NCBI RefSeq assembly: GCF_004341505.2
Contig: NZ_SLYP02000001.1
Span: forward strand, 1,884,501 to 1,948,500
DNA: 64,000 bases
Source of the DNA: Sphingomonas sp. JUb134
GTDB lineage: Bacteria > Pseudomonadota > Alphaproteobacteria > Sphingomonadales > Sphingomonadaceae
Reading direction: 5' to 3'
Shown here piece by piece: positions 16,806 to 26,228 of this stretch (position 1 is the stretch's first letter; every line of letters starts with the position of its first letter). The position numbers and the translations under genes are program-made. The notes beneath the pieces are model-generated. The model had not been told where the DNA came from and did not search any database. It saw only the letters and a program-made list of their open reading frames with translations.

Positions 16806-18062
16806 TCAGAGCGGACTGTCGATGGACGCGGGCGGCTTGCTGAACCAGTGAGGCCCCGCCGGGGTCATGTAGAAACAATCCTCCAGCCGGACGCCGAACT
16901 TGCCGGGCAAGTAGAGGCCTGGCTCATTGGAGAAGCACATGCCGGCCGCGAGCGGGGTAGTCTCTCCGTGCACGAGGTTGACCGGTTCATGCCCGTCCAT
17001 GCCGATGCCGTGGCCGGTGCGGTGGGAAAGGCCGGGCAGGCGGTAGCGCGGGCCATAGCCCTGCGCCTCGTAGAAGGTGCGCACGGCATTGTCGATGGTG
17101 CCGGCCGCGACGCCGATGCGCGCTGCCTGCAACGCCACCTGCTGTCCCTTCGCGACCGTTTCCCACACCCGGCGAACCTCAGGGCGGACGCTTCGGTAGG
17201 AGAAGGTGCGCGATACGTCGGATTCGTAGCCATGCACCGAGCAGCCGCAGTCCATCAGCAGCACTTCGCCCGGCGCGATCCGGTGCACCTGTCGACTGCC
17301 GTGCGGATAGGCGGAGGCCTCGCCCACCAGCGCCATCGAGAACGCCGGCTCGCCGCCGAGCTTGCGGGTTGCGGCGCTCATCAGCGCAGACACGTCACGG
17401 CCGGTCATGCCGGCCTCGACCCGCGCCCAGGTCCAGCGATAGGCGGCAAGCGTGACGTCGGTCGCCATCTGCATCAGCGCGATCTCGGCGGGGGACTTGA
17501 TCATGCGCAGGCCGCTAACGATCGGGTCGGCCGACACGAGCCGCATGCCCGGCAGTCGCGTGCCGAGCCCGTCTGCCACGAAGAAGCGGGCGGTCTCCTC
17601 GATCCCCAGCCGCCCCTTGGCCAGGCCGCGCTCCTTCAGCCAGCCGGCGATCAGTGCCAGCGGGCTTTCATCCTCCTGCCAGACGCGTACCTCCGCCGCG
17701 ACGTCGAGTGTCTCGCGGACCGAAGGTTCTTCGAAAAACGGGGTGACCACCAGCGCCTCGCCTTCGCGCGGAAGGACGGCCGCGGTCACGCGCTCGCTCC
17801 GGCCCCACTGAACGCCCGTGAAATAGGTCAGCGACGCGCCCGGCTCGACCACCACGGCGGCGATGTCGTGGCGGCGCATCAGTGCCTGCGCGCGCCCGAT
17901 CCGCGCCAGCCGCTCGGCCGCATCGATCGGCTTCGCGGCCGTCGTGACGTCGCGGAGTTCCGACAGGTCCGGCTCCGCGGCGCGCAGGATCGCGCTGGAA
18001 GCTAGGACCGGAACGGTGAGGGCTGCGCCGACGAAGCTGCGGCGGGATAGGAGGGCGTGCAT
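16806..18062 (-). CDS. M24 family metallopeptidase (Xaa-Pro aminopeptidase type), exported
   Basis: This 418-residue protein has an N-terminal twin-arginine-like leader (LSRRSFVGAALTVP) ending near ILRAAEP, a creatinase N-domain, and a pita-bread catalytic domain. The five metal ligands are visible: two Asp in LLMDCGCSVHGYESDVSRTF, His in RTGHGIGMDGHE, and Glu in SNEPGLY and VRLEDCF. It probably removes N-terminal residues before proline from peptides in the periplasm. I chose the start at 18062 because the arginine-pair leader begins there; the frame is open 12 codons upstream. Confidence 0.9.
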   Translation of the reverse strand: MHALLSRRSFVGAALTVPVLASSAILRAAEPDLSELRDVTTAAKPIDAAERLARIGRAQALMRRHDIAAVVVEPGASLTYFTGVQWGRSERVTAAVLPREGEALVVTPFFEEPSVRETLDVAAEVRVWQEDESPLALIAGWLKERGLAKGRLGIEETARFFVADGLGTRLPGMRLVSADPIVSGLRMIKSPAEIALMQMATDVTLAAYRWTWARVEAGMTGRDVSALMSAATRKLGGEPAFSMALVGEASAYPHGSRQVHRIAPGEVLLMDCGCSVHGYESDVSRTFSYRSVRPEVRRVWETVAKGQQVALQAARIGVAAGTIDNAVRTFYEAQGYGPRYRLPGLSHRTGHGIGMDGHEPVNLVHGETTPLAAGMCFSNEPGLYLPGKFGVRLEDCFYMTPAGPHWFSKPPASIDSPL

Positions 18063-18124
18063 ACCGGCTGGATAGGGTGCATTGCAGCGCCCCTGCAATG
18101 CACCCGCGCCGGGTCAGCGTCGAT

Positions 18125-19093
18125 TTAGCGCCTCCGCCGCCACAGCCATGCGCCGATCGCCGCCACGCCGAGCGCGGTTGCTCCGGCCGCGGCCGCTGCG
18201 GCACGCCGCTGCTCGGGATTTCGCTGGCCGCCATCGATGCCGCTGGGCTCGCTGGGCGGATCGAACAGCGTGCCGCTGCCGTCCTCGCCGCGCTCGGCCT
18301 TGCGAGACCAGCGCTCCATGAAGCCGTTCATCATCGCCGCGCTCAGGTTCGGCACTGCGAACTGGCCGAGTTTCAGGGCAAGTGCGGGCGCGCCCAGCAC
18401 GGTGGTGTTGCGGGGGTGCCGTGCAAGCCGGACCACCGCTTTTGCGACGGTCTCCGGTGCCAGTGACCCGGGCGGCATCGCAAGTCGGGCGCCCGTATAG
18501 TTGCCCGCGTGCCCGATCGCGGGCGTGTCGACGAACGTCGGATATACGTCGCAGATGTGGATCCGCGGGTTCTTCGAAAGCTCGCCGCGCAGCGCCTGGC
18601 TGAAGCCCCGCAACCCGAACTTGCTCGCCGAATAGGCGGCCGCGAACGGCGTCGCAAAGAAGCCGCCGATCGAGATCATGTTGACCCAGGTGCCGCGATC
18701 CTGCGCCAGGAAGATCGGCAGGACCGCGTGCGCCTCGTTCATGTGGCTGAGCAGGTTCGCCTCGATCACCCTCTGGTGGTCGGCGAGGGGAACGTCCTGG
18801 AACTTGCCGAGCACGCCCACGCCCACGCAGCTGAACCAGAGGTCTATGCCGCCCAGCCGCTCCCGCGCTTCCGCTGCGAAGTCCGCGACTGCGCGCGCGT
18901 CGGTCACGTCGACGGGAACGGCATCGGCCGTGCCGCCCGCGCCGCGGCAGCGCAGGGCGATGTCGTCCAACCCGGCTGTGCCCCGCGCGCCGAGCACCAG
19001 CCGAGCGCCCTGGCGTGCGAAGGCGACCGCAGTCGCGGCGCCGATGCCGCTCGATGCCCCGGTGATGACGACGCGAAGGGGCGCGCGGCTCAT
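18125..19093 (-). CDS. Short-chain dehydrogenase/reductase with C-terminal membrane tail
   Basis: This 322-residue SDR uses NAD(P)H to reduce or oxidise an unknown substrate. The cofactor motif TGASSGIG is at residues 11-18 and the catalytic set is Ser141, Tyr154 and Lys158 (YSASK). The final 25 residues are a hydrophobic helix (ATALGVAAIGAWLW) followed by RRRR, so the enzyme is tail-anchored with its body in the cytoplasm. Its start overlaps the end of the cupin gene (ATGA). Similar SDRs often accompany catalase-like and cupin genes; the pathway is not established from sequence. Confidence 0.87.
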   Translation of the reverse strand: MSRAPLRVVITGASSGIGAATAVAFARQGARLVLGARGTAGLDDIALRCRGAGGTADAVPVDVTDARAVADFAAEARERLGGIDLWFSCVGVGVLGKFQDVPLADHQRVIEANLLSHMNEAHAVLPIFLAQDRGTWVNMISIGGFFATPFAAAYSASKFGLRGFSQALRGELSKNPRIHICDVYPTFVDTPAIGHAGNYTGARLAMPPGSLAPETVAKAVVRLARHPRNTTVLGAPALALKLGQFAVPNLSAAMMNGFMERWSRKAERGEDGSGTLFDPPSEPSGIDGGQRNPEQRRAAAAAAGATALGVAAIGAWLWRRRR

Positions 19094-19506
19094 CGGCCGA
19101 CCGCCTCCTTCACCTTCTCGGCCGCCTTGGCGAGCAGGCCCTTCTCCGCCTCCTCCGCCTCTTCCTTGGTCTTGAAGGCGGCGCCTTCGGGTTCGGCCGG
19201 CGGCGCATAGACCGAGAAGAGCTTCAGGTCGCCCGAGCCCTTGTTGATGATGTTGTGCTCCGATCCCTTGGGGACCACCACCATGTGGTTCTTGCCGGCC
19301 TTGGTCGAGTGACCATCGACGACGACCTGGGCCTCGCCCGAAACGATGAAGGTCGTCTGGTCGGCGGGATGAGTCTCGGTCCCGATCTCCTCGCCCGCCG
19401 GGATGCTCATCAGCACGATCTGCACCTTGCGGTCGCGATACACCTCCTTCTGCCAGAAGCTGTTCTTGGTCGCGAGGTCCACCATGTCCTTGTTGAAGAT
19501 CGCCAT
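19090..19506 (-). CDS. Cupin-domain protein
   Basis: This 138-residue single-domain cupin has ETHPADQTTFIVSGEAQVVV as the first cupin motif and KGSEHNIINKGSGDLKL as the second, giving a likely metal site. A lysine/glutamate-rich helix (about residues 110-136) follows the barrel. It could be a small dioxygenase, isomerase or sensor. It is upstream of and overlaps the SDR gene. The 125 bases before it are shared with the divergent MFS gene and would hold both promoters. Confidence 0.85.
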   Translation of the reverse strand: MAIFNKDMVDLATKNSFWQKEVYRDRKVQIVLMSIPAGEEIGTETHPADQTTFIVSGEAQVVVDGHSTKAGKNHMVVVPKGSEHNIINKGSGDLKLFSVYAPPAEPEGAAFKTKEEAEEAEKGLLAKAAEKVKEAVGR

Positions 19507-19631
19507 TGGCCTGCTCCTGTGAAGTTGTGTTCGGGAAAGGGGACGAACGAAGGCCCGGACCGTTCCCGTGAACTGCGGATCGCGCGGCGCGATGGGGCGT
19601 TCGGGCTGCGCAGGGATGTTCGGGAGACCCG

Positions 19632-21281
19632 ATGGTAACGCTCTTTCCCCAAGCGCATGTCAGCGACGCCGAGCGCGAGCACGGCCTCCGCCTGCTGGTG
19701 CGCGAAGCGGCGTTGTCCGGCGGTACCGCCGCGCTCACCACCGGCGTCATCCTCACCGCCTTCGCGCTGCACCTGGGTGCTTCGAACACGATGGTCGGGG
19801 TGCTCGCGAGTGCGCCGTTCCTCGCGCAGCTCCTGCAGCTTCCAGCCATCCTGCTGGTGGAGCGCCTGCGCACGCGCAAGCGGATCGCGGTCGTTACCAG
19901 CCTGATCGGCCGCGCGATGTTGGCGGTGATGGCGGTCACCGCCTTTTTCAGCGGAACGGTGCCGCTGTTGCTGTTCCTCGCCGCGCAGCTGGTCGTATGC
20001 GGGCTGGGTGCGATCGGGACCTGTGCCTGGAACGCCTGGCTCCGCGACCTGGCGCCGGAGGACCGGCTGGGGCGGGTGTTCGCGAAGCGTACGGCGTGGC
20101 TCACCGCCATCAGCCTCATCCTCGGCCTCGCCGCGGCGCTCGCGCTGCATCTGACGCCTGCCGGATCGCTGTCGCGCAACCTGGTCTTCGCCGGCATGTT
20201 CACGATCGGCTGCGTGACCGGGCTGATCAGCGCGCGCGTGGTCGCGGCCATGCCGGAGCCGGAAATGCCCGTCACCGACGGGCCGGTCCGTCTCAAGCGC
20301 CTGCTTACCCAGCCGTTCCGCGACCGGAACTTCGCCCGGCTGCTGGGCTTCGTCGCCAGCTGGCAGTTCGCGATCAACCTCGCCACGCCCTTCTTCACCG
20401 TCTTCATCGTTCGCCAGCTCCGCTTCGAAGTCAGCTTCGTGATGGTGCTGAGCGTGGTGAGCCAGGTGGCGAACCTGCTGGCGCTGCGATCCTGGGGCGT
20501 GCTCAGCGACCGCTTCGCCAACAAGTTGGTGATGGCCGTATGTGCGCCGGCCTATATCTTCGCCATCGTCGCCATGATCGGCGCGTCGCAGTTCGAGAAC
20601 CGGACGCTGGTCGCCGCGTGGCTGGTGGCGCTGCACATGCTGATGGGTGCCGCCATCGCCGGCGTGACGCTCACTTCGACCAACATCGCGCTCAAGCTGT
20701 CCCCAAAGGGGAGCGCCACCGCCTATGTAGCGGCAAATGCGATGGTGACGGCAGTTGCTGCCGGCCTCGCGCCCATCCTCGGCGGCCTGCTCGCGGACTT
20801 CTTTGCCCGGCGGGAGCTCGAGCTGCTGCTCCGCTGGAGCGGCCCGAGCGGGACGCTGAGCCTGCCGCTCATCCTCACCAACTGGGACTTCTACTTCCTG
20901 ATCGCGGGCCTGCTGGGCCTCTACGCGATCCACCGGCTCTCGCTGGTGGCGGAACATGGCGAGATCGAACGGCGCGAGATGGTGAACCAGCTGCTGTCGG
21001 AAACCCGGCGTGGCATCCGCAACATCTCCAGCGTTGCCGGACTGCGCGCGGCCACCGATCTGCCGGCGTCGCTGCTGCGCGACGCGCGACTGCGGCGGCG
21101 GCTCCGCCGCGCCCGGGCGAGGCGCGACGAGGCGCGCGCCGCCCGGCGAAGCGTCCCGCGCGGGGCGACGGAGGCAGTCGCCGGAGCCCGCAGAGTAATC
21201 CAGGTTACTTCAAGCCGGCCTGAACCGGTTTTTTGGTCCTTCGCGGGAACAGCGCCTTGCCTTCGGGGCTTGAGAGGCTGA
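19632..21281 (+). CDS. MFS transporter with long basic C-terminal tail
   Basis: This 549-residue protein has about 12 membrane segments; the carrier part ends near residue 435. The remaining 110 residues are soluble and very arginine-rich (LRRRLRRARARRDEARAAR). No substrate signature was recognised. It is divergent from the cupin/SDR pair and is followed by the catalase-like and metallo-beta-lactamase-fold genes. The last 35 residues look like read-through into non-coding sequence, so the functional C-terminus may be shorter. Confidence 0.78.
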   Translation: MVTLFPQAHVSDAEREHGLRLLVREAALSGGTAALTTGVILTAFALHLGASNTMVGVLASAPFLAQLLQLPAILLVERLRTRKRIAVVTSLIGRAMLAVMAVTAFFSGTVPLLLFLAAQLVVCGLGAIGTCAWNAWLRDLAPEDRLGRVFAKRTAWLTAISLILGLAAALALHLTPAGSLSRNLVFAGMFTIGCVTGLISARVVAAMPEPEMPVTDGPVRLKRLLTQPFRDRNFARLLGFVASWQFAINLATPFFTVFIVRQLRFEVSFVMVLSVVSQVANLLALRSWGVLSDRFANKLVMAVCAPAYIFAIVAMIGASQFENRTLVAAWLVALHMLMGAAIAGVTLTSTNIALKLSPKGSATAYVAANAMVTAVAAGLAPILGGLLADFFARRELELLLRWSGPSGTLSLPLILTNWDFYFLIAGLLGLYAIHRLSLVAEHGEIERREMVNQLLSETRRGIRNISSVAGLRAATDLPASLLRDARLRRRLRRARARRDEARAARRSVPRGATEAVAGARRVIQVTSSRPEPVFWSFAGTAPCLRGLRG

Positions 21282-21417
21282 ACCGAGCGCCGGCAGGACG
21301 CCGCCTCGAACCTCACGGGAGAGGGAAGCGAATGGCAAACGTGCAGGACGCTCGGAGACCTTGGCGCGAACCCCTCAGCTCGCGCTCTCCCCTTGCCGCG
21401 GCGGGGTGCTGACCGCG

Positions 21418-22689
21418 ATGGCCTATGTCCGCTACACGCCCGAGGTCGAAGCGATCCCGCCCGACGAGGACGAGACGATCGACGCGATCATCGCGGCGAT
21501 GGGGAAGGGCGGGGAGGTAACCTGCCGCCGCTACGGCCGCTACGTCCGCGTCTCCCACGCGAAATCCCACGCACTGTTGCGGGGCGAGCTGCATGTACGC
21601 GACGATCTGCCCCCGGAGCTTGCCCAGGGCCTGTTCGCGAAACCGGGGCGCTATTCCGTGGTGGTGCGCATGGCGCAGGTGCCTGGCGAACTGCTGGACG
21701 ATCGCCGTGTCTCCACGCCGCGCGGGCTTGCGATCAAGGTCCTGGGCGTCGGGGGCGAGAAGCTGGCAGGACATGATGCCGACACGCAGGACTTCGTGCT
21801 CGACACCGGCACCGTCTTCAACGCGCCCACCGCCCGCGCCTTTCTCGCCGCCATCAGCGCCACCGAAACCGCGACTGCGCTGCCGCAGGCGGTCAAGGCC
21901 GCCGTCTCGACTGCCGCCCGAGTGACCAATCGGGCGCTGAACGCGGTGGGGCTCAACAGCGCCAACCTCGACTTCTACGGCCATCCACGGCTTCACCCGC
22001 TCGCGGAGCCCTACTTCAGCCAATGTGCGCTCCGGTACGGTGACTTTGTCGCCAAGCTCGGCTTCTTCCCCGACGGCGACACGATGGCGGCGGTGCGGGC
22101 GAGGGGCATCGACTTCCACGATCCCGATGCGCTTCGGACGGCGATGATCGCCTGGTTCACCGAGAATGCGGCAGAGTTCGACGTCCGGGTGCAGCTGTGC
22201 ACCGATCTGGAGCGGATGCCGGTGGAGGACGCCAGCGTCGACTGGCCGCAGGAAGAAAGCCCCTATCGTTCCGTCGCCCGTCTCGTGCTGCCGCCGCAGC
22301 CCGCCTGGAACGCGGTGCGCCATACCTTTGTCGACGAGCAACTGCTGTTCTGTCCGTCCCACAGCCTGGCCGCGCATCGGCCGCTCGGCAGCATCATGCG
22401 CGCGCGGTTGCGTGCCTATGAAGTGCTGGGCAACCGGCGCCGCGCCACCAACGGCTGTCCACTAGAGGAGCCCAAGGATCTGATGGCCATGCCCCAGGAA
22501 ATCCCGAGCGCCGCGGCGCTCGCGACTTCGGCCCGCAAGGGCGCACCTGTCCCCTCATCCGCCGGGGTTCTGGTGGTCGGCGCCTTGGCGGCGCTGGTCG
22601 GTGCGGCTTGGTTCCGCAGCCGCAAGGATGAGGCAGCGCTTCGCGAGCGGACCGCCGAACGTCTTCGTACTCCAACCGGGGTGAACTGA
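21418..22689 (+). CDS. Catalase-like heme protein with C-terminal membrane anchor
   Basis: This 423-residue protein belongs to the catalase-like superfamily (SrpA/catalase-related type) rather than to classical catalases. The region with GRYSVVVRMAQVPG and STPRGLAIKVLG resembles the catalase core, and DFVLDTGTVFNAPTARAF follows. Residues about 380-398 (GVLVVGALAALVGAAWF) form a single C-terminal helix followed by basic residues, so it is tail-anchored. ATG 21418 is chosen; alternative starts upstream (TTG 21361) add 19 unconvincing residues. Members of this family act on hydrogen peroxide or lipid hydroperoxides. The activity here is inferred. Confidence 0.75.
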   Translation: MAYVRYTPEVEAIPPDEDETIDAIIAAMGKGGEVTCRRYGRYVRVSHAKSHALLRGELHVRDDLPPELAQGLFAKPGRYSVVVRMAQVPGELLDDRRVSTPRGLAIKVLGVGGEKLAGHDADTQDFVLDTGTVFNAPTARAFLAAISATETATALPQAVKAAVSTAARVTNRALNAVGLNSANLDFYGHPRLHPLAEPYFSQCALRYGDFVAKLGFFPDGDTMAAVRARGIDFHDPDALRTAMIAWFTENAAEFDVRVQLCTDLERMPVEDASVDWPQEESPYRSVARLVLPPQPAWNAVRHTFVDEQLLFCPSHSLAAHRPLGSIMRARLRAYEVLGNRRRATNGCPLEEPKDLMAMPQEIPSAAALATSARKGAPVPSSAGVLVVGALAALVGAAWFRSRKDEAALRERTAERLRTPTGVN

Positions 22690-22693
22690 ACCC

Positions 22694-23536
22694 ATGCGCA
22701 TCCATCACCTCAACTGCGGCACCTGCTGTCCGGTCGGCGGACGGCTCTTCGACGGCAAGAGCGACAGCCCCTTCGGCCATCTCGTCTGCCACTGCCTGCT
22801 GATCGAGACGGACGCAGGCCTGGTCCTGGTCGACACCGGCTTCGGGACGCGCGACATCGCCCATCCGCTGCGGCGCCTGTCGCCGTTCTTCCTGACCCTC
22901 AACAACATCCAATTGCGTCGCGAGGAGACGGCCGTGGCCCAGGTACGCCGGCTGGGATTCGACCCCGCCGACGTTCGCCACATCCTCGTCACCCATCTCG
23001 ATTTCGATCATGCCGGCGGCCTCGAAGACTTCCCCAACGCTGCCGTCCATGTGACGGCGCGCGAGAAGGAAGTTGCGGACGAGCGGGCAGGGGGCGCCTT
23101 TGTCGGCACCCGCCGCTATCGCCCACAGCAGTGGGACGAGATGCAGGACTGGCGTCTCTATCCACTGGGTGGAGGCGAGCGCTGGTTCGGCTTCGATGCC
23201 GTGCGGGACCTCCAGGGCCTGCCGCCCGAAATCCTGCTCGTCCCTCTCGCCGGCCACACCTGGGGGCATGCCGGGGTGGCGATCCGCGAGGATAGCGGCC
23301 GCTGGCTGCTCCACGCGGCCGACGCCTACTTCTACCGGGGCGAGGTCGGATCGGAGCGCTATTCCTGCACGCCGGCGCTGCGTGGCTACCAGCGGATGAT
23401 GGAGGTGGATCGCGCCGCGCGCCTGCACAACCAGCAGCGCCTGCGCCGCCTGTCGCTGGATCACGGGGACGAGGTCCGCATCTTCTGCGCCCACGACCCT
23501 GTCGAGTTCGAGCTGCTCGCCTCCGGGCAGCGCTAA
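22694..23536 (+). CDS. Metallo-beta-lactamase-fold hydrolase (lactonase-like)
   Basis: This 280-residue protein has the di-zinc motif THLDFDHAGG (His101, Asp103, Asp105, His106), then GHTWGHAG, Asp in HAADAYF and His in FCAHDPVEFE. That pattern matches N-acyl homoserine lactonase-like members of the family. It starts four bases after the catalase-like gene and is surely co-transcribed. Quorum quenching, lactone hydrolysis or thioester hydrolysis are all possible and cannot be separated here. Confidence 0.85.
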   Translation: MRIHHLNCGTCCPVGGRLFDGKSDSPFGHLVCHCLLIETDAGLVLVDTGFGTRDIAHPLRRLSPFFLTLNNIQLRREETAVAQVRRLGFDPADVRHILVTHLDFDHAGGLEDFPNAAVHVTAREKEVADERAGGAFVGTRRYRPQQWDEMQDWRLYPLGGGERWFGFDAVRDLQGLPPEILLVPLAGHTWGHAGVAIREDSGRWLLHAADAYFYRGEVGSERYSCTPALRGYQRMMEVDRAARLHNQQRLRRLSLDHGDEVRIFCAHDPVEFELLASGQR

Positions 23537-23543
23537 TCCGAAC

Positions 23544-23569
23544 CGCGGCGCCCTGGTCGGGGCGCCGCG
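23544..23569. terminator. Hairpin between convergent genes
   Basis: A perfect 10-base GC-rich stem (arms 23544-23553 and 23560-23569, CGCGGCGCCC on the left) has a 6-base loop. It occupies the short gap between the plus-strand hydrolase and the minus-strand aldo/keto reductase. No T-run follows, so it is a weaker terminator candidate. Confidence 0.5.
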
Positions 23570-23575
23570 TCGCGC

Positions 23576-24559
23576 CTAGTTGCTCGCCATCGGCACGGGG
23601 GCATCGGCGGGGATCAGCGCTTCCTCGCGCAGTTCCTCCCAGACGGCTGCCGGCACGGTCGCCGCCATCAGCCGCGCGTTTTCGCGAACCTTGTCCGGCC
23701 GCTTGGCTCCCGGGATGATCGCTGCCACGACGGGATGCGCGGCGCAGAACTGGAGCGCGGCAGAGCGGATGTCGGCGCCATGCCGCTCGCAGATGGCCGC
23801 AATCCGGTCCCGCTTCGCGATCATGTCGGCCGGCGCTTCCTGATATTCGAAGTTCCGCCCGCCGGCGAGCAGGCCGCTGTTGTAGGGGCCGCCCACCACC
23901 ACATGCACGCCGCGTTCGGCACACAGTGGGAAGAGGCGATCGAGCGCCGGCTGGTTGAGCAGGCTGTAACGGCCGGCGAGCAGGAACACGTCGGGATCGG
24001 CCTGCTCGATTGCCCGCACGCAGGGCTCGGTGCGGTTCACCCCCAGGCCCCAGCCCTTGATCACGCCCTGGTCGCGCAGTTCGGCGAGCGCCCGGAACGC
24101 GCCCGTTCGGGCGATCTCGAACTGCTCTTCCCACGCGTCTCCCAGGTGGTCGGCAGCAAGGTCGTGCACGAACGCGATGTCGATCTGTGCGAGGCCCAGC
24201 CGCTGGTAGCTGTCCTCGATCGATCGCATGACCCCGTCATAGGAATAGTCGAGCTCGACCCGGAACGGCAGGCTCTCCTTGAACGGCGGGTTTTCGGGGT
24301 AGCTGGCGTCCGGCTGCAGCAGTCGCCCGACTTTGGTCGAAAGCACGAACTGCTCGCGGGGATAGCGGCGGAGGACCGTGCCGAACCGATGTTCGGAGAG
24401 CCCGCTGCCGTAGTGGGGCGCGGTGTCGAAATAGCGGACACCGCTATCCCAGGCGGCGACCAGTGCCGCCTCGGCCGTCGCCTCGTCCACGACGTCGAAC
24501 ATGTTGCCGAGCGGAGCGCCGCCGAAGCCGAGCGGGCCGGGGGGAGCGAAATGGGGCAT
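23576..24559 (-). CDS. Aldo/keto reductase (L-fucose / D-threo-aldose dehydrogenase type)
   Basis: This 327-residue NAD(P)-dependent (beta/alpha)8 enzyme oxidises an aldose or reduces a carbonyl. The catalytic set is Asp45 and Tyr50 in YFDTAPHYGSG, Lys76 in STKVGR and His in AFVHDL. The length and the C-terminal PGAKRPDKVREN cofactor segment fit the aldose 1-dehydrogenase subgroup. It stands alone on the minus strand. About 240 bases separate it from the DUF1254 gene upstream, and I see no convincing gene in that gap. Confidence 0.88.
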   Translation of the reverse strand: MPHFAPPGPLGFGGAPLGNMFDVVDEATAEAALVAAWDSGVRYFDTAPHYGSGLSEHRFGTVLRRYPREQFVLSTKVGRLLQPDASYPENPPFKESLPFRVELDYSYDGVMRSIEDSYQRLGLAQIDIAFVHDLAADHLGDAWEEQFEIARTGAFRALAELRDQGVIKGWGLGVNRTEPCVRAIEQADPDVFLLAGRYSLLNQPALDRLFPLCAERGVHVVVGGPYNSGLLAGGRNFEYQEAPADMIAKRDRIAAICERHGADIRSAALQFCAAHPVVAAIIPGAKRPDKVRENARLMAATVPAAVWEELREEALIPADAPVPMASN

Positions 24560-24800
24560 GCGGATCCTCGGAAAAAGCTGAAAGGGGCACCGTCAAAGCG
24601 CGACGATCGGCAGGACGTTCCCGCAACGGTGCGGCCCCGCCGTCCGGATCCGCGCGACCAGATGCCGGTAGGCGTCGCGCTGATCTGGCGCGACGCCATG
24701 CCATTCTGCCGCCCTGCGCACCAGACGCAGCGGCAATCCGGTGGAAGACTCCACCTTCCGAACGCCCGCGTGGCTTCCGCCAGCCTGGCGTTCGGCCGGC

Positions 24801-26228
24801 TCAATCCAGCATTTCAATGTCCGGCAGATGCCAGCTGGCGTCAAAATACGGCGCCAAGGGTGCGTAGAGCCTGAAGTAGGTGAACCAGGCCCGGCCGGCG
24901 ACGGTCGGCAGCCAGTTGGCCTCCGGCGCATCGGTGGGCGGCTCCGGCCCGAACACCAGGTCGACCGAACCGTCCGGGTTGGTAACCAGCTCGCTCCGGG
25001 AGCCGATCTCCGCCTTGTCGTACGGGGTGTCGATGAAGCAGCGGGTCTCGATGTCGTAGACCGCGACCGACCACCATTGCGCCGCCGGCACGTCGGCAGG
25101 GACGTGGAGCCGGTAGCGCCTGCCGCCGTCGAACCACTGGCCCTGCGCGTCACGATAGGCGGAAAGATAGGCTTGGCCCTGGCCCGGCGTGTGGGTGGTC
25201 ATCCCTTCCGACAAACCCACCGCTTCGTAGAACCAGGACGCGCGCTCATCGAGCTGGGAATAATGCTCGCTCTGCTGGCTCATGGCGACATTGACCGCCC
25301 GATCCCAATGACCGCCATAGGCGGCCGTGTCGAAGCGCTTGTCGAAGGAGTTGGCGATCGCCATCAACTGGCCGATCCGCGCGCCTTCCTCCAGCGCCCG
25401 TGCCTGCCCGGCATCGGGGCGGAACGGCTTGCCCTTTTCGATGCCCAGCGGCTTCAGCATCGCCATGAACAGCCGATCCTCCTCCTTCACCGGCTCGATC
25501 TGAAGGATCTCGTTCAACCGTTCCCAATACGCCATGCCGACCGGCTGCGTGCCGCTCCACGGCCGGCCATCGGGATGGACGATGCGGGTCTTGCGCGGGT
25601 GGCCGACCTCGCTTGCCGGATAGACCTGATAGGCGTTCAGGATGCGTTCGGCCTCGGCCGGATCGGTGGTGAGGATGCGGAAGGCGTGGAAGACGTTGAA
25701 CGTGTCCGAGCGTACCTCGTAATCCGCGCCGGCCTCGGGCGGGGCCTCCTGGCCCGGGCCCAGGATCACATAGCGGCCGCCCTTACCCAGGTCTGGTCCG
25801 GTCAGGCCGCAATCGCTCATCGACCGCTCCCAGAAATCACCGACGCCCCCCGCGGTCTCTCCCGCAGGAAAGTCGATGATGAGCGGGCCCGTCCGCTGCG
25901 TATTGGCGAAGCCGATCACATAGGGCGTTGTCGCATTGGCGGTGATCAGGCCCAGCTTGTCGCGCACCGACACATATTGGACGATGTCGCCGTCCTGCGC
26001 CCCGAACACGGTTTCGTGCTGGTTCTGCCACTGGGCGTAGGAGACGATCGGCAGCGCCCAGAGGTAGCATTGGCACGCACGCTGGAAATCGCGCTCCGCA
26101 TAGAGCAAGTCGATCGTCGCCTGGTCCGGAAGCCCCTGCCGGTCGGGGGCGAGTGCTCCGATGCGACTGTTCTGCGCGCTATAGTGCTCCCCCGTGGCGG
26201 ACGCAGACTGAAGAGCGGTGTTGGTCAT
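24801..26228 (-). CDS. DUF1254/DUF1214 domain protein
   Basis: This 475-residue protein has an N-terminal DUF1254 domain and a C-terminal DUF1214 domain (EANWLPTVAGRAWFTYFRLY near the end). No signal peptide is apparent. The biochemical function of the family is not established. I chose the start at 26228, which overlaps the upstream paralogue's stop (ATGA); the frame is open for 12 further codons. The two genes are tandem paralogues in one operon. Confidence 0.85.
   Translation of the reverse strand: MTNTALQSASATGEHYSAQNSRIGALAPDRQGLPDQATIDLLYAERDFQRACQCYLWALPIVSYAQWQNQHETVFGAQDGDIVQYVSVRDKLGLITANATTPYVIGFANTQRTGPLIIDFPAGETAGGVGDFWERSMSDCGLTGPDLGKGGRYVILGPGQEAPPEAGADYEVRSDTFNVFHAFRILTTDPAEAERILNAYQVYPASEVGHPRKTRIVHPDGRPWSGTQPVGMAYWERLNEILQIEPVKEEDRLFMAMLKPLGIEKGKPFRPDAGQARALEEGARIGQLMAIANSFDKRFDTAAYGGHWDRAVNVAMSQQSEHYSQLDERASWFYEAVGLSEGMTTHTPGQGQAYLSAYRDAQGQWFDGGRRYRLHVPADVPAAQWWSVAVYDIETRCFIDTPYDKAEIGSRSELVTNPDGSVDLVFGPEPPTDAPEANWLPTVAGRAWFTYFRLYAPLAPYFDASWHLPDIEMLD

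Noticed and set aside
24560..24800. A possible small minus-strand gene between the aldo/keto reductase and DUF1254 genes.
   Set aside because: The frame is only an extension of an out-of-frame reading of the DUF1254 gene, with no start codon of its own or ribosome binding site.
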